From assembly GCA_020073365.1 (NCBI GenBank), contig JAIQFL010000028.1, forward strand, positions 1 through 50,880: DNA of 50,880 nt. The letters are read 5' to 3'. The DNA is from Terriglobia bacterium. Lineage in GTDB: Bacteria > Acidobacteriota > Terriglobia > Bryobacterales > Bryobacteraceae. Of the stretch, positions 18,801-27,704 are shown one piece after another; the first letter of the stretch is position 1, and each line of letters begins with the position of its first letter. Below the pieces are notes generated by a model. That model ran no database searches and was not told the origin of the DNA. It was given only the letters and a program-made list of their open reading frames with translations. The position numbers and the translations under genes are program-made.

Positions 18801-19519
18801 CTCACCATGTTAATCTGCGACGCGCCCCCGCCTACCGTAGTGTTGGCGTTGGAGGTCTCCACGGTCATTTCGGCGACCTGGCTGGTCTTCAGCAGGTTCG
18901 GTGAAAAGCCCACCCCGTTTTCACGTAAATAGTTATCCTGAACGTTAATTCCGTCCAAGGTAACATTGGTATAGGTGCTGCGCAGGCCGTTAATTACGGT
19001 ATCGTTGCCGTTCGCCAGGCTGATGGGGCTGGCATTCAGAACTCCGGGCTGAGTTTGGGCCAAGGCCATCACATCGCGATCGAGCAGCGGCAGCCTGTCA
19101 ATCTGAGCTGCGCTGACCGTGGTCGAGACTTCGGAGTTAGCCGTCTCGACCGACTGTGTGTCCGCGGAAACGTCGATAGTCTGATTGACTGCCGCCACTT
19201 CCAGTTTGATTGGCGCCAGCGAGGTCTCTCGAATCGGCTCGACTCTGACTTCGTGGCGCACGGCAGTAACGAATCCCGTCGCGTCGACGCTGATGTCGTA
19301 CATGCCGGGACGCACACCGATGAACGAGTACAATCCCTCGTTGGTAGTCTTGCCGGAAAGAACCGCTGTGGCCCCGCCGGGCAAGAGCACCCTCACCTGC
19401 GCGTTCGGAACGGCCGCGCCCGAAGCGTCCACAACCGAGCCGGACAAAGTGCCGTTCACCTGGCTGAACGCCATCGGCACAAGCAGAACTGACAAGAACA
19501 CTGCAGATCGTATTTGCAT
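15884..19519 (-). CDS. Oar-like TonB-dependent receptor with carboxypeptidase-regulatory domain
   Basis: A 1,211-residue outer-membrane protein. The ATG at 19519 is chosen because GGGGGGAAGG lies just before it and the protein then opens with a signal peptide (MQIRSAVFLSVLLVPMAFSQ). The frame upstream of it is repeat-derived. Residues about 20-105 form a CarboxypepD_reg-like beta sandwich (GTLSGSVVDASGAAVPNAQV, TTNEGLYSFIGVRPGMYDI). A plug domain follows (LPLLDRDVMALAQTQPGV, TYTNVTLDGINVQDNYLREN), then a large beta barrel ending LGLHYRF with terminal Phe, as outer-membrane proteins do. No TonB box is obvious. These giant receptors are numerous in Solibacter-type genomes and are thought to take up complex organic polymers. 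The ligand is unknown. Confidence 0.93.
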   Translation of the reverse strand: MQIRSAVFLSVLLVPMAFSQVNGTLSGSVVDASGAAVPNAQVRVLLPGGATAVLSGKTTNEGLYSFIGVRPGMYDISVDATGFVTAVRHEVRVEPIRETSLAPIKLEVAAVNQTIDVSADTQSVETANSEVSTTVSAAQIDRLPLLDRDVMALAQTQPGVLNASPISLANGNDTVINGLRSTYTNVTLDGINVQDNYLRENGVGFSPNLLKTSQVAEMTVETSNANTTVGGGASQINMVSPSGTNQLHGEALWYNRNNAFASNQWFNNQEGVDKPFLNQNIFGGRAGGPIKKDKLFFFGAFEGTYDHQQVAQNGVVLTPDARNGIFTYIDTGGNLRKVNVLAARGVGIDPVAQGIVNQLPTSINNYDVGDSSPGLLLNTAGYAFNQRANDRRQVVSGKVDYNYSTRNVFTGALHLGKETTDRPDFSNGFQKVPPGFQDAFTKLISGTWRWNPSPNITNELRGGANLSPVHFDIAGQPPAFFESNASVIWSSPVNEALPQGRNTNTYSIGDTAAYIRGRHTFRFGFNFQIVHIYDYNDVGTVPSYNVGMGTGQNGLTGADLPGIGASDLDNANLLLASLGGFVDSYSQTFNVTSRTSGFVNGATYARNWRYNNYAGFAQDQWKVRPRLTLMLGLRYDYFAPVNEVNGLVLMPVIQNNNPVATLLSDATLNFAGGGSGRPIYNKDLNNFAPNVGLAWDVFGDGKTAVRAGYSINYVDDNAIATINNSATTNSGLTSTVSDGGLSGRLSANRPAIPVPVFQVPRTEDQNYALAPTSNAMGLVDPNLRTPYIQQWNLTVEHDFKGTLLSVSYVGNHGVKELRALDFNQVNVNAGGFLQDFLRARNNGNLARAATGVFNPAYNASIAGSQPLTVFPLLGGGGVLTASSVRTDIDQGAVGTLATLYQTNGLNGPISFFANPYILGGNMITNYSNSSYNALQVDVRHRYRNGFQLQANYVWSKVLSDSLGDQQSRFEPFLDANNPRLERARAPYDLTHVLHVNGTYELPFGNGHRLLSKNRVVSRLVGGWTAGGILTWQSGAPFSILSQRGTLNRTGTRAAQNTASTTLTGSQLDQVVGFYMTGNGPYFINPANINPRDNRGTTQEGQPTFSGQAFFNPGPGTVGSLQRRMFDNPAVFNLDANITKVTRIDERHSIELRLEAVNALNHPSFYTGANYGFGNFAGAPDARFNINSTSFGRIGYTFFDSREVQLGLHYRF

Positions 19520-19685
19520 CCTTCCCCCCAAAGTAAACTGCGACGCTCCTATTAGACGGGGTATGTGCAAATCCGTTATCGAATTGAAACCTCTGTTATC
19601 CAGCTTCGCTAAGTGTGCGATTACGATCGTTAGTGGCGAGTCACTCGGACGGCCGCAGTCAGAAAGTGTGAAAGTTTTCAGAGGC

Positions 19686-19760
19686 GGGGCAGTGGGTTCC
19701 GCCTGCCCCGCCCGCTTGCGGGCGATTCTTTCCCGGCTTCTCAGTCGCCGCCGTCTCACA
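19686..19760 (-). repeat. REP-like double-hairpin element, copy B
   Basis: Inverse copy of the 13521-13580 element. It shares TGTGAGACGG and the GAATCGCCCGCAAGCGGGCG core, followed by GGCAGGCGGAAC. The second palindrome is degenerate here. It forms the false N-terminal extension upstream of the TonB receptor. Confidence 0.7.
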
Positions 19761-19768
19761 TCACATTG

Positions 19769-19962
19769 TCACGATTCTGCCCCACGGTCCACGGCGTACA
19801 TGCCCCTGCCGCCCTATTGGATCGATTGTTCAGGACCCACACCTCCAAGGCGCCCGCAGCTCGCGCTTCGAGGTTAAACATTTCCACCAGGGCCGTACCG
19901 ATCCCGCGTTTTGCCATTCCGCCTGAGCCACAGTTCCTGCTCTGCGAAATCGACGTGCCACG
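19769..19962 (-). pseudogene. GNAT acetyltransferase relic
   Basis: One minus frame reads KRGIGTALVEMFNLEARAAG and then ALEVWVLNNRSNRAA, the acetyl-CoA-binding helix and the following strand of aminoglycoside 3-N-type GNATs. Just upstream a different frame reads RLAVARRFRRAG, which is the strand and start of motif A in the same family. The two are out of frame, separated by extra sequence, and the C-terminus also drifts (TPWTVGQNRDNVM instead of a YxxxGGRRxxDDVM ending). No complete N-terminal half is present. It is a decayed gene; a functional short protein is unlikely. Confidence 0.55.
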
Positions 19963-20184
19963 GCCAGGCGAGGAGTCAGAGAGAAAACGCCGCGAGGGCG
20001 GACTCATCGCACGGTGCGCGTCCGTGCAGCTCATTGATTTCCTCGCGGGGTAATGGTGCCCGATCTCGCAGCTTCGAACGGGCAAGCCACTGAATTTCCG
20101 CAGTTTGCACGGGAGAGGCCATAAAAACCGGCGATCCTCTCTTCACTCCCCTCGCGGTCCCACTGAACCCTTGTAATCGGACTG

Positions 20185-20190
20185 TATAAT
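20185..20190 (+). promoter_or_regulatory. Probable -10 box of the large surface-protein gene
   Basis: A perfect TATAAT about 95 bases upstream of the chosen ATG (20285). The -35 region is weak (ACTGAA-like). The start itself has an AAAGGAAG Shine-Dalgarno. Confidence 0.4.
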
Positions 20191-20284
20191 CTGATACTCT
20201 CGGCATGTACCAATTCAAACTCCGGTGTAGGAAATGGTGGGTGTTTTGACATCATTGCCCGGTCGCAAAGGAAGCTTAACTGCC

Positions 20285-23200
20285 ATGGTTGCACGTAAAC
20301 TCGTCGGTTTCTGGAATCTCTGGTTGCTTCTAGCCGTTGTGCCGCAATTGCTGGGCGCAGCCGCCACGGTGACGTTGTCGACGTCTCCCACGCCCTATCC
20401 CTCGGCCTTTGTTCTGACGGCCGCGGTGGGGTCTGGGACCGCCACCGGCACCGTGACGTTCTATGACGGCGTGACCGTGTTGGGGACGGCCCGGGTCGAG
20501 GCGGGTGTCGCGCATGCCACCATCTTGCTGCCGGCAGGTAGCCGCAATCTGAAAGCCGTCTACAGCGGAGACGGCGTCAACCCACCCGCTACGTCGAACG
20601 CGGTCGCGAGCGTAAGCACTGCGGCCAGCAGCCATTTCGGCCCCGCGAGTGTCGTGATCGCAGGGACCTTTGCGTTGGCGGTGGTAGGGGATTTTAACCA
20701 CGACGGGAAGGCCGATGTCGCGGGTATCAGTGACGGCGCAGTGGTAGTCGACCTGAATTCAATCGGTACTGTCCAAACAACTCTTCCCGTCAACAATAAT
20801 CTTGCCAACCCCACCTTCGCGGCGGCCGCAGACTTCAATGGTGACGGCAACCCCGACCTGGTGGTCGTGAGCGGCGGCACTTTCGTAAACATTTTGCTGG
20901 GCAATGGCGATGGAACCTTCCAGCCGCCGGTGAAGTACGTGACTTCGGGGAGTCCTCTTTCCGTAGCGGTGGGGGATTTCAACGGCGACACCAAGGTCGA
21001 TCTGGCCGTCACGAATAGTAACGGCACCGTGAGCATTTTCCTGGGAAATGGCAATGGCACCTTCCCCCCATCGGCCGGCTATCCTGGCGGGGGCGGCTCT
21101 CCTGTGGTGGTGGGCGACTTCAACGGGGATGGTAAGGCCGACCTCGCCACACTCAACGGGAGCGATGGGACCCTGAGGATCCTGCTCGGTAACGGCGACG
21201 GGACCTTCCAGGCGGCGCTCGCCTCCACGAATCGCGGCGCGCTTGCGCCCTCTTCTTTGGCGGTGGTCGACCTTGACGGGGACGGCAAGGCGGATCTTGC
21301 CATCGCCGACTCGGTCGGCCATGCAGTGCTCGTCCTCATCGGCAATGGCGACGGAACCTTTAAGGCGGCCGTCAGCTACGCCGCGGGTAGCGGCGCGGAA
21401 TCCGTGGCGGTACTGGACGCGAATGGCGATGGCAAGCTGGACCTCGCCGTCGCCAATCCTTTTGACGGTACCGTGAGTGTTTTCCTGGGCAATGGCGACG
21501 GAACCCTTCAAGCGGCAGTCAACTATCCAGCCGTATCCCCCAACTTCGTGACGGTGGGAGACATCAATAGCGATGGCAAAACCGATCTCATCGTCACCAG
21601 CTTCCCCGCCGGAAATGTGAGCGTTCTGCTGGCTTCCAACGTGACCCTCACGGTGCAGGCCGGCACACCGCAATCCGCCACCATCGGAACGGCCTTCGGA
21701 ACCGCGCTGCAGGTCCTGGTTGAAGACTCCGGCACTCCGGTGGCCGGCGCGGTTGTGACATTTACGGTGCCCGCGAGCGGGGCCAGCGCCACGGGGAACC
21801 CTACGGCGACCACCAACGGCGCCGGTGTGGCGAGCCTGACGGTCACGGCCAACAACGTGGCCGGGAGCTACACGGTCACCGCCAGTTATCAGGGGCTGAC
21901 GGGGTCGTTCGCCCTGACCAACACGCCCGGCCCGCCTGCCAATATTGCGATCACGGGAGGCTCGCCGCAACTCGCGGTGGTGGGCACGCCATTCGCCAAT
22001 CCCCTGCAAGTCACAGTGACGGACGTGGGCGGCAACCTGCTGAGCGGTGTGACCGTGACGTATGTGCCGCCAGCGAGCGGCGCCACTGCGGTGCTATCGA
22101 GCACCACCGCGGTGACCAATGCAGCCGGCGTGGCCAGTGTGACGGCTACCGCCAACAACATCGCGGGCACATACACGGTGTCGGCGAGTGTGGGAGCGCT
22201 TTCCTCGTTGTTCGCGCTTATCAACACCCTGCCCCAGGCCGGGAGCCTTAAGGCCACGGGAGGCACGCCACAATCCGCCGCAGTGGGTACGGCATTCGGG
22301 GTGGCCCTGCAAGCTACGTTGAAGGACACAGCCGGAAGTCCGTTGGGCGGCGTCACCCTGAACTTTTTTGCGCCGACCAGCGCGGCCACGGCGGTGCTAT
22401 CGAGTGGGACCGCGGTGACGAATGCCGCCGGGGTGGCCAGTATCACGGCTACGGCCAGCAACACGGTGGGCAGTTACACGGTGACGGCGAGCAACGCACC
22501 GTTGGGCACGGACGGAGCCCTGGTAGCGTTCTTCCAGTTGACCAACACGCCCGGCGCGCCTGCCAGTATCACGGCCACCGGCGGGACGCCGCAGACCGCG
22601 TTAGTGGGAGCGGCGTTCGCAGGTGCGCTGCAAGCCACGGTGAAGGACCTAGCCGGTAATTTGATCAGCGGCATCACGGTGACCTTTGCGGCGCCGGCCA
22701 GCGGCGCCAGCGCGGTGCTATCGAGTACCTCGGCCGTAACCAACGCTGCCGGTGTGGCCAGCGTGACGGCCACAGCCAACACTACCCCGGGCAACTACAC
22801 GGTAACGGCCAGCGTGGGAGGGCTGTCGGCGTCGTTCTCGCTCAGCAATGCGGCTTCCCCGCCTGCCAGTCTCACGGCCACGGGCGGGACGCCGCAATCG
22901 ACGCCGGTGGGCACGGCATTCGCCAACGCCCTTCAGGTCATGGTGAAGGACGCCCAAGGCAGCCCGGTGAGCGGCGTGAACATCACCTTTACGGCGCCGG
23001 TGAGCGGCCCTAGCTAGCGCGGTGCTATCCAGCACCACGGCGGTAACCAACGCTGCCGGTTTGGCCAGCATAACGGCTACGGCGAACAACATCGCGGGCA
23101 GTTACGCGGTAACAGCGAACCTGGTGGGGTTTGGAGTGGAAGGAACGCTTTCGACGTCCTTCGCGCTGACCAACACCAGCGGAGGCGGAGGTGGAGGTGG

Positions 23201-25505
23201 CGGTGGCGGCGTAGGCAGCCTGACGGCCACGGGTGGCACGCCGCAAACCGCGCCGACGCGCGGGGCGTTCCTGAATCCCCTGCAAGTCACTTTGAAGGAC
23301 GCCAACGGCGCCCTGGTCAGCGGCGCGACCATTACGTTTACGGCGCCGGCGAGCGGGGCCAGCGCGGTGCTGTCGAGCGGGACGGCGGTAACCAATGGCC
23401 TCGGCGTGGCGAGCGTCACGGCCACGGCCAACGCCATTGCGGGGAGTTATCTGGTTACGGCCACGATGGGGACGCTATCGGCGACGTTCTCGCTGACCAA
23501 CACCACGGCCAACGTGGTCGTTACGCAGGCGGCCGGCAGCACGCCGCAATCCACCGCGGTGAACACGGCGTTCGCCAATCCGTTACAGCTTACGGTGACG
23601 GACCCGCTGGGCAACACGGTGAGCGGCCTGATGGTGACCTTTACAGCGCCTGCGAGCGGGGCTAGCGCGTTCCTGTCGAGCGGTTCGACCGTGACCAACG
23701 GCAACGGCATCGCGTCGGTGACGGCGATTGCCAACAACATCGCGGGCAGCTATGCGGTGACGGCGACCGTATCAGGGTTGTCGGTGTTGTTCAACCTGAC
23801 CAACACGGCGGGTCAGGTGACCATCACAGCAACGGGCGGCACACCGCAGACCACCGCGGTGAACACAGCGTTCACCAATGCCCTACAGGTTACCGTGAAG
23901 GATGCCTTGGGCAACACCGTGGGCGGTGTAACGGTGAATTTCACGGCGCCGGCGAGCGGGGCGAGCGCGATACTGTCGAGCACCACAGCGCTGAGCAACT
24001 CCAGCGGCATAGCGTCGGTAACGGCGACTGCCAACAATATCGCGGGTAGTTACACGGTGACAGCGACCGCGTTATTTTCGACCGCGACGTTCTCACTGAC
24101 CAATACGGCGCAAGGGGCCTCGAATCTGGCCTTGGGCCGGACAGCCAGTCAAAGCAGCACGCTTTCGGCGTACAGCACGACGGGCCCAGGCGCAGCAGTT
24201 GACGGCGTGACCGATGGCAATTTCTTCGACGGATCCGTGACCCACACGAACCTGGATCCGAACGCCTGGTGGCAGGTCGATCTGGGCGCTTCCGGGATCA
24301 TCAATTCCATCACCATCTGGAACCGCACGGATTGTTGCGGGAACCGGCTGAGCGATTTCTGGGTGTTTATTTCGGACACCCCATTTCTGGGAACGGACAC
24401 GCCAGCCACGCTGCAGAACCGGGCGGGGACCTTCAGCAGCCACCAGACCTCGGCTCCCAACCCCTCCACTACGATTGCAGCCGCCGGCGCCCAAGGCCGG
24501 TATATTCGCGTGCAACTAACGGGCACAAACTTTTTGAGTCTGGCCGAGGTACAGGCGTTCGGCACGTACGCATCCGGCCCTCCTCCGACCACTACGAATC
24601 TGTCTCGGGGTAAGAACACGGCACAAAGCAGTACGCTTGCCGCTTACGCCTCTGCGGTCTCTGGCTCAGCCGTGGATGGCAACACGGATGGGAATTTCTT
24701 CGACAGTTCGGTGACCCATACGAACCTGGAGGCGAGCCCCTGGTGGCAGGTCGATCTGGGCAGCCCTTCGAGCGTCAATTCCATCGTGATTTGGAACCGC
24801 ACGGACTGCTGCGGAGACCGGTTGAGCGACTATTGGGTGTTTGTATCCAACACTCCCTTCCTCTCAACGGATACGCCAACCACGCTACAGAACAGGGCCG
24901 GGACTCTTAGCCTTCACCAGACGAGCGCCCCCAACCCCTCGACCACGCTTCAGTTCGCCGCTTTCCAGGGGCGATATGTTCGGATACAGCTCACGGGCAC
25001 GAACTACCTGAGCCTCACCGAGGTACAGGTGATGGGCACGGCAGGGAGTCTCTCCGGCTCGAATCTGGCGCTGGGGCAGGCGGCGAGCCAAAGCAGCACG
25101 CTTTCCGGTTACGCCACAACCGGCGCGGGCGGAGCGGTGGATGGGAACACGGATGGCAATTTCTTCGACGGATCCGTCACCCATACGAACTTCGATGTCA
25201 ACGCCTGGTGGCAAGTCGACCTGGGCGCTTCTTCGGCTGTCGCTTCGGTGGTGGTCTGGAACCGGACCGATTGTTGCAGCTCCCGGCTGGGTGACTTCTG
25301 GGTATTTGTTTCCGATACGCCATTCACCGCTGCCGATACGCCAGCGACACTACAGAGCCGGGCCGGGACATTTAGCAGTCATCAGACTTCCGCCCCCGCT
25401 CCATCGACCAGCATTCCGGTCGGCGCGCAAGGACGTTATGTTCGCGTGCAACTCTCCGGCACGAACTTCTTGAGCCTGGCCGAGGTCCAGGCGATCAGCC
25501 AGTAA
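20285..25505 (+). pseudogene. Giant FG-GAP / Ig-like / discoidin surface protein, interrupted by a 4-base duplication
   Basis: Taken as one protein it has 1,738 residues. Order: signal peptide (MVARKLVGFWNLWLLLAVVP); a Big_3-like bacterial Ig domain (about 25-115, GTVTFYDGV and VYSGDG); seven FG-GAP/VCBS-type repeats with Ca-binding DxNxDGxxD loops such as DFNHDGKAD and DANGDGKLD (about 130-455); eight Ig-like repeats of about 85-105 residues beginning GGTPQ and containing TFTAPASGASAVLSS; a run of ten glycines after repeat 5; and three discoidin-like domains (SNLALG, WWQVDLG, WNRTDCC). The frame breaks at 23015-23017 (TAG) inside Ig repeat 5, because CTAG is duplicated at 23010-23017; removing one copy restores the frame. 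A cell-surface adhesin binding polysaccharide is likely. It may be two proteins, a true pseudogene or a sequence error. Confidence 0.85.
21640..24110 (+). repeat. Eight tandem Ig-like repeats of about 300 bases
   Basis: Each unit begins near GGCGGCACGCCGCAATC-like sequence and contains the conserved GTGACGGCTACCGCCAACAA-type block. Copies are clearly related at DNA level but diverged, so recombination between units could change repeat number. Confidence 0.8.
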
Positions 25506-25518
25506 GAGGTGTGGGAGT

Positions 25519-25545
25519 GGCTGCCGTTTTGGCAGCCGCCTTTTC
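25519..25545 (+). terminator. Rho-independent terminator after the surface-protein gene
   Basis: GGCTGCC-GTTTT-GGCAGCC hairpin followed by GCC and TTTTCTC, 13 bases after the TAA stop. Confidence 0.8.
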
Positions 25546-25710
25546 TCGAACCGCCTCGTAGCCCGGATGGGAGTACTGGAACGAGGAGGTGACTTTTCGA
25601 CCCACAAATACTGAAATTGGCGCTTCAGCAGATTCCTGGCTGGTCGCCGTAGTGTCTTCAACTCAAGGGAAATAAACAGGTTGGTTTGTAGTGAAGACGA
25701 CGCCCTCACG

Positions 25711-25751
25711 GTCGTGGCTCCAATGGTGGTAGGCTCCATCGGAGCCACGAC
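25711..25751. repeat. Long palindrome (15-pair stem with one mismatch)
   Basis: GTCGTGGCTCC pairs with GGAGCCACGAC and an inner ATGG pairs with CCAT, one mismatch between, around a 9-base loop. REP-like or a structured RNA; no T-run follows. Confidence 0.6.
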
Positions 25752-25900
25752 ACCTTCTCTCTTGGCACCAAAGGATACCGCAGGGTACCATCCTACGTAG
25801 CAGGCCAAGTCGATTCGTCAACGGAATTACCCCAGTCGGACGTAAGCCGAAATTAAAGGCTCAAATTTTGCCGATTTCGGTTAGAGTAATCCTAGGTCAA

Positions 25901-26350
25901 ATGCATAAGTCCACGAGTTCGCTTCCCTGTAACAGGAGCCCGCGGCAATTGGCCTTGGCCCGCGTGCTTCTGGTACATGGCGATCTTGCGCAGCGCCTGG
26001 CGCTTCAGACGATTCTTCAGGCTGGAGGGTATTCCGTGGATGTGGCTGCCACACCGGCCGAGGCGCTGGCCAAGCTGGATGAGGGCAAATATGAGCTGGT
26101 ACTGAGCGACACGGAGTTCGGTTCGCGGCCGGCAGGGCGCAACGTCTTGGCTTACGCGCGTGTAAAAGACTACCGGCCGGCGACGGCGCTGGTCACGTCG
26201 TATGAGCCGGAGTTCAAGTACCGGACCGCTCGCAGGCGGTACCAGCTTTCGATCCATACCGAGAACCTGGCAAGTCTGTTGAGCGACGTGGCGGAACTGA
26301 TCGGGTTACGGGCCAGCCGCCGGTATCGGCCGCTGCGGCCAGCGTATTAG
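25901..26350 (+). CDS. Stand-alone receiver-like (REC) protein
   Basis: A 149-residue protein from ATG 25901 (a TTG 33 bases upstream is less likely). The core reads ARVLLVHGDLAQRLALQTIL, GGYSVDVAATPAEALAKLD and YELVLSDTEFGSRPAGRNVL, so it has the receiver alpha/beta pattern with a phospho-acceptor Asp in LSDTEF. The usual Asp/Glu pair after the first strand is reduced to one Asp (HGD), and the conserved Lys of the last strand is not seen where LVTSYEPEFKY stands. No output domain follows; a basic tail ends the protein. Phosphorylation is therefore uncertain. No histidine kinase is adjacent. Confidence 0.7.
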   Translation: MHKSTSSLPCNRSPRQLALARVLLVHGDLAQRLALQTILQAGGYSVDVAATPAEALAKLDEGKYELVLSDTEFGSRPAGRNVLAYARVKDYRPATALVTSYEPEFKYRTARRRYQLSIHTENLASLLSDVAELIGLRASRRYRPLRPAY

Positions 26351-26412
26351 CGGGGCACATTCCTGCAACCCAGGCCCTCTCCATACGTCGTAAGTGTATG
26401 CGGAGGTAACAT

Positions 26413-26994
26413 ATGTCGTTGCGATGTGTGCCGCTTTCGTTGGTCCTTATCTCTTTCGGGTTTGCGGCAGATCAGCCCGCAAATCCGGTCAAGGCCGATG
26501 CTGCCGGCCAGTCGCCCGCGGTTGCCAAGGCGGACGATCCCAGCCCTGCCGATAAGACAGACTCGCAGGCGTCGGGCAGGCGCACGCGTCCCCACATCCG
26601 CTTCGGCGGCTTTGTCCTCGGCGCAGGCTATAGCCGCTTCTCAGGCGGCTACCCGTATGAATACGGCCCTGGGTACTTTGGTTACCCGCAGTACTATGGT
26701 TACGATCCGTTCTTATGGTCACCTTTCTATTACCCTGGTTTCTTCACAGGGTTCGGCTACGGACCCGGTATGGGTAACGTCAAAATCCAGGTTCCGGATA
26801 AAACGGCCCTGGTTTTCCTGGACGGAGGGTTGGCGGGGCGTCTGGAGCAACTCAAAAACATGTGGCTGAAGCCGGGCGTCTATCAACTGGAAGTGCGTGA
26901 CTCCAACCACCGATTCACCCGAAAGATCTACGTTCTCAGCGGAAAAACGCTGAAGGTGACTCCCGACATGATGACCAAGGAGGCGCCCGAATGA
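26413..26994 (+). CDS. Secreted Gly/Tyr-rich protein with PEGA-like C-terminus
   Basis: A 193-residue protein with signal peptide (MSLRCVPLSLVLISFGFAAD), an Ala/Asp-rich linker to about residue 58, a Gly/Tyr/Phe-rich middle (GYPYEYGPGYFGYPQYYGYD) and a C-terminal beta-rich part (NVKIQVPDKTALVFLDGGLA, LKPGVYQLEVRDSN) resembling the PEGA domain of surface proteins. A strong GGAGGTAAC Shine-Dalgarno precedes the ATG. It overlaps the next gene by four bases (ATGA), so the two are cotranslated. Envelope-associated; function unknown. Confidence 0.75.
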   Translation: MSLRCVPLSLVLISFGFAADQPANPVKADAAGQSPAVAKADDPSPADKTDSQASGRRTRPHIRFGGFVLGAGYSRFSGGYPYEYGPGYFGYPQYYGYDPFLWSPFYYPGFFTGFGYGPGMGNVKIQVPDKTALVFLDGGLAGRLEQLKNMWLKPGVYQLEVRDSNHRFTRKIYVLSGKTLKVTPDMMTKEAPE

Positions 26995-27704
26995 AGTGCG
27001 TCGCGCTTGTTTTCCTGGCGGCCGGCCTGCTACCGGCTGGTGACAGCGGGGGTATCCGGCCGCGTGGCAACCCCACCGATTATCCGGCCCACCAGACCGG
27101 AAAAGGAGTGACCATCGCCGCCGCGGTGGTGGCCCCGGAGCAGGTGGCTAAGTTGTTTGCCACCGACCTCAACCGCGGCGGGTACATCGTGGTGGAGGTG
27201 GCGGTCTATCCCGAGGCTGGCGGAGAGGTGGCGGTTTTGTCCCGCGATTTCCTGTTGCGAATCGGCTCCGATCCAACCACCGCGCGTCCGGTGAGCGCCC
27301 AGACGATCGCATCGGCTCTGCAAAGGAAGAATGCGCCGCCCAAGCCCCGGTCGCCGGGGGATGTGACCGTCTATCCCACGGCGACCATCGGTTACGAATC
27401 GGGCAGCTACAATGGGCAGCGGCGCGGTGGTGTCTACACGGCTGCCGGTGTAGGTGTGGGGATCGGAGATCCCGGTCCGGGGGCGCCACCCCGCCCGGCC
27501 TCCACCGATGTCGATCGTTCCACGATGCAGCAGGAACTGGAGGACAAGGGATTGCCGGAGGGAAAAACCACAGAGGCTCTGGCCGGCTACCTGTTCTTTC
27601 TTAAGCCTGCTTCGGCGAAGCGTACCGCCCCCAGCTTGCACCTGACATACTACGCCGCGGACGGCGAGGTTTCCCTGGTGATTCCTCCTCCTAGGAGGAA
27701 ATGA
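26991..27704 (+). CDS. Secreted hypothetical protein
   Basis: A 237-residue protein with a short leader (MKCVALVFLAAGLLPAGDS). I do not recognise a family. The first half looks beta-rich (GVTIAAAVVAPEQVAKLF, GGYIVVEVAVYPEAGGEVAV); a Gly/Pro-rich linker at about 140-170 follows, then a basic Pro-rich C-terminus (SLVIPPPRRK). The start overlaps the stop of the preceding secreted protein (ATGA), indicating a shared message and probably a shared envelope role. Its 3' end overlaps the convergent glycosyltransferase gene by 14 bases. Confidence 0.7.
   Translation: MKCVALVFLAAGLLPAGDSGGIRPRGNPTDYPAHQTGKGVTIAAAVVAPEQVAKLFATDLNRGGYIVVEVAVYPEAGGEVAVLSRDFLLRIGSDPTTARPVSAQTIASALQRKNAPPKPRSPGDVTVYPTATIGYESGSYNGQRRGGVYTAAGVGVGIGDPGPGAPPRPASTDVDRSTMQQELEDKGLPEGKTTEALAGYLFFLKPASAKRTAPSLHLTYYAADGEVSLVIPPPRRK

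Larger units (their letters stand above)
19520..20284. other. 765-base gap holding a REP-like element and a gene relic
   Basis: Contents supported: leader of the TonB receptor at the left, REP copy B (19686-19760), a broken acetyltransferase (about 19769-19962, minus) and a -10-like TATAAT for the downstream surface-protein gene. No intact gene is seen. Confidence 0.6.
25506..25900. other. 395-base gap with terminator and a long palindrome
   Basis: No gene is seen. It holds the terminator at 25519-25545 and a 41-base inverted repeat at 25711-25751. Confidence 0.55.

Noticed and set aside
19520..19759. N-terminal extension of the TonB receptor by 80 residues
   Set aside because: The extra sequence is translated from a REP-like element. 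ATG 19519 has a strong Shine-Dalgarno and is followed by a signal peptide.
19766..20053. Plus-strand frame with LLCEIDVPRP next to the GNAT relic, read as an inverted piece of that gene
   Set aside because: The minus strand at the same place already supplies the expected RLAVARRFRR motif, so the plus-strand match is coincidental.
21640..24110. Regular repeats read as a CRISPR array
   Set aside because: The units are about 300 bases, coding and diverged, and belong to Ig-like domains. There are no short identical repeats or unique spacers.
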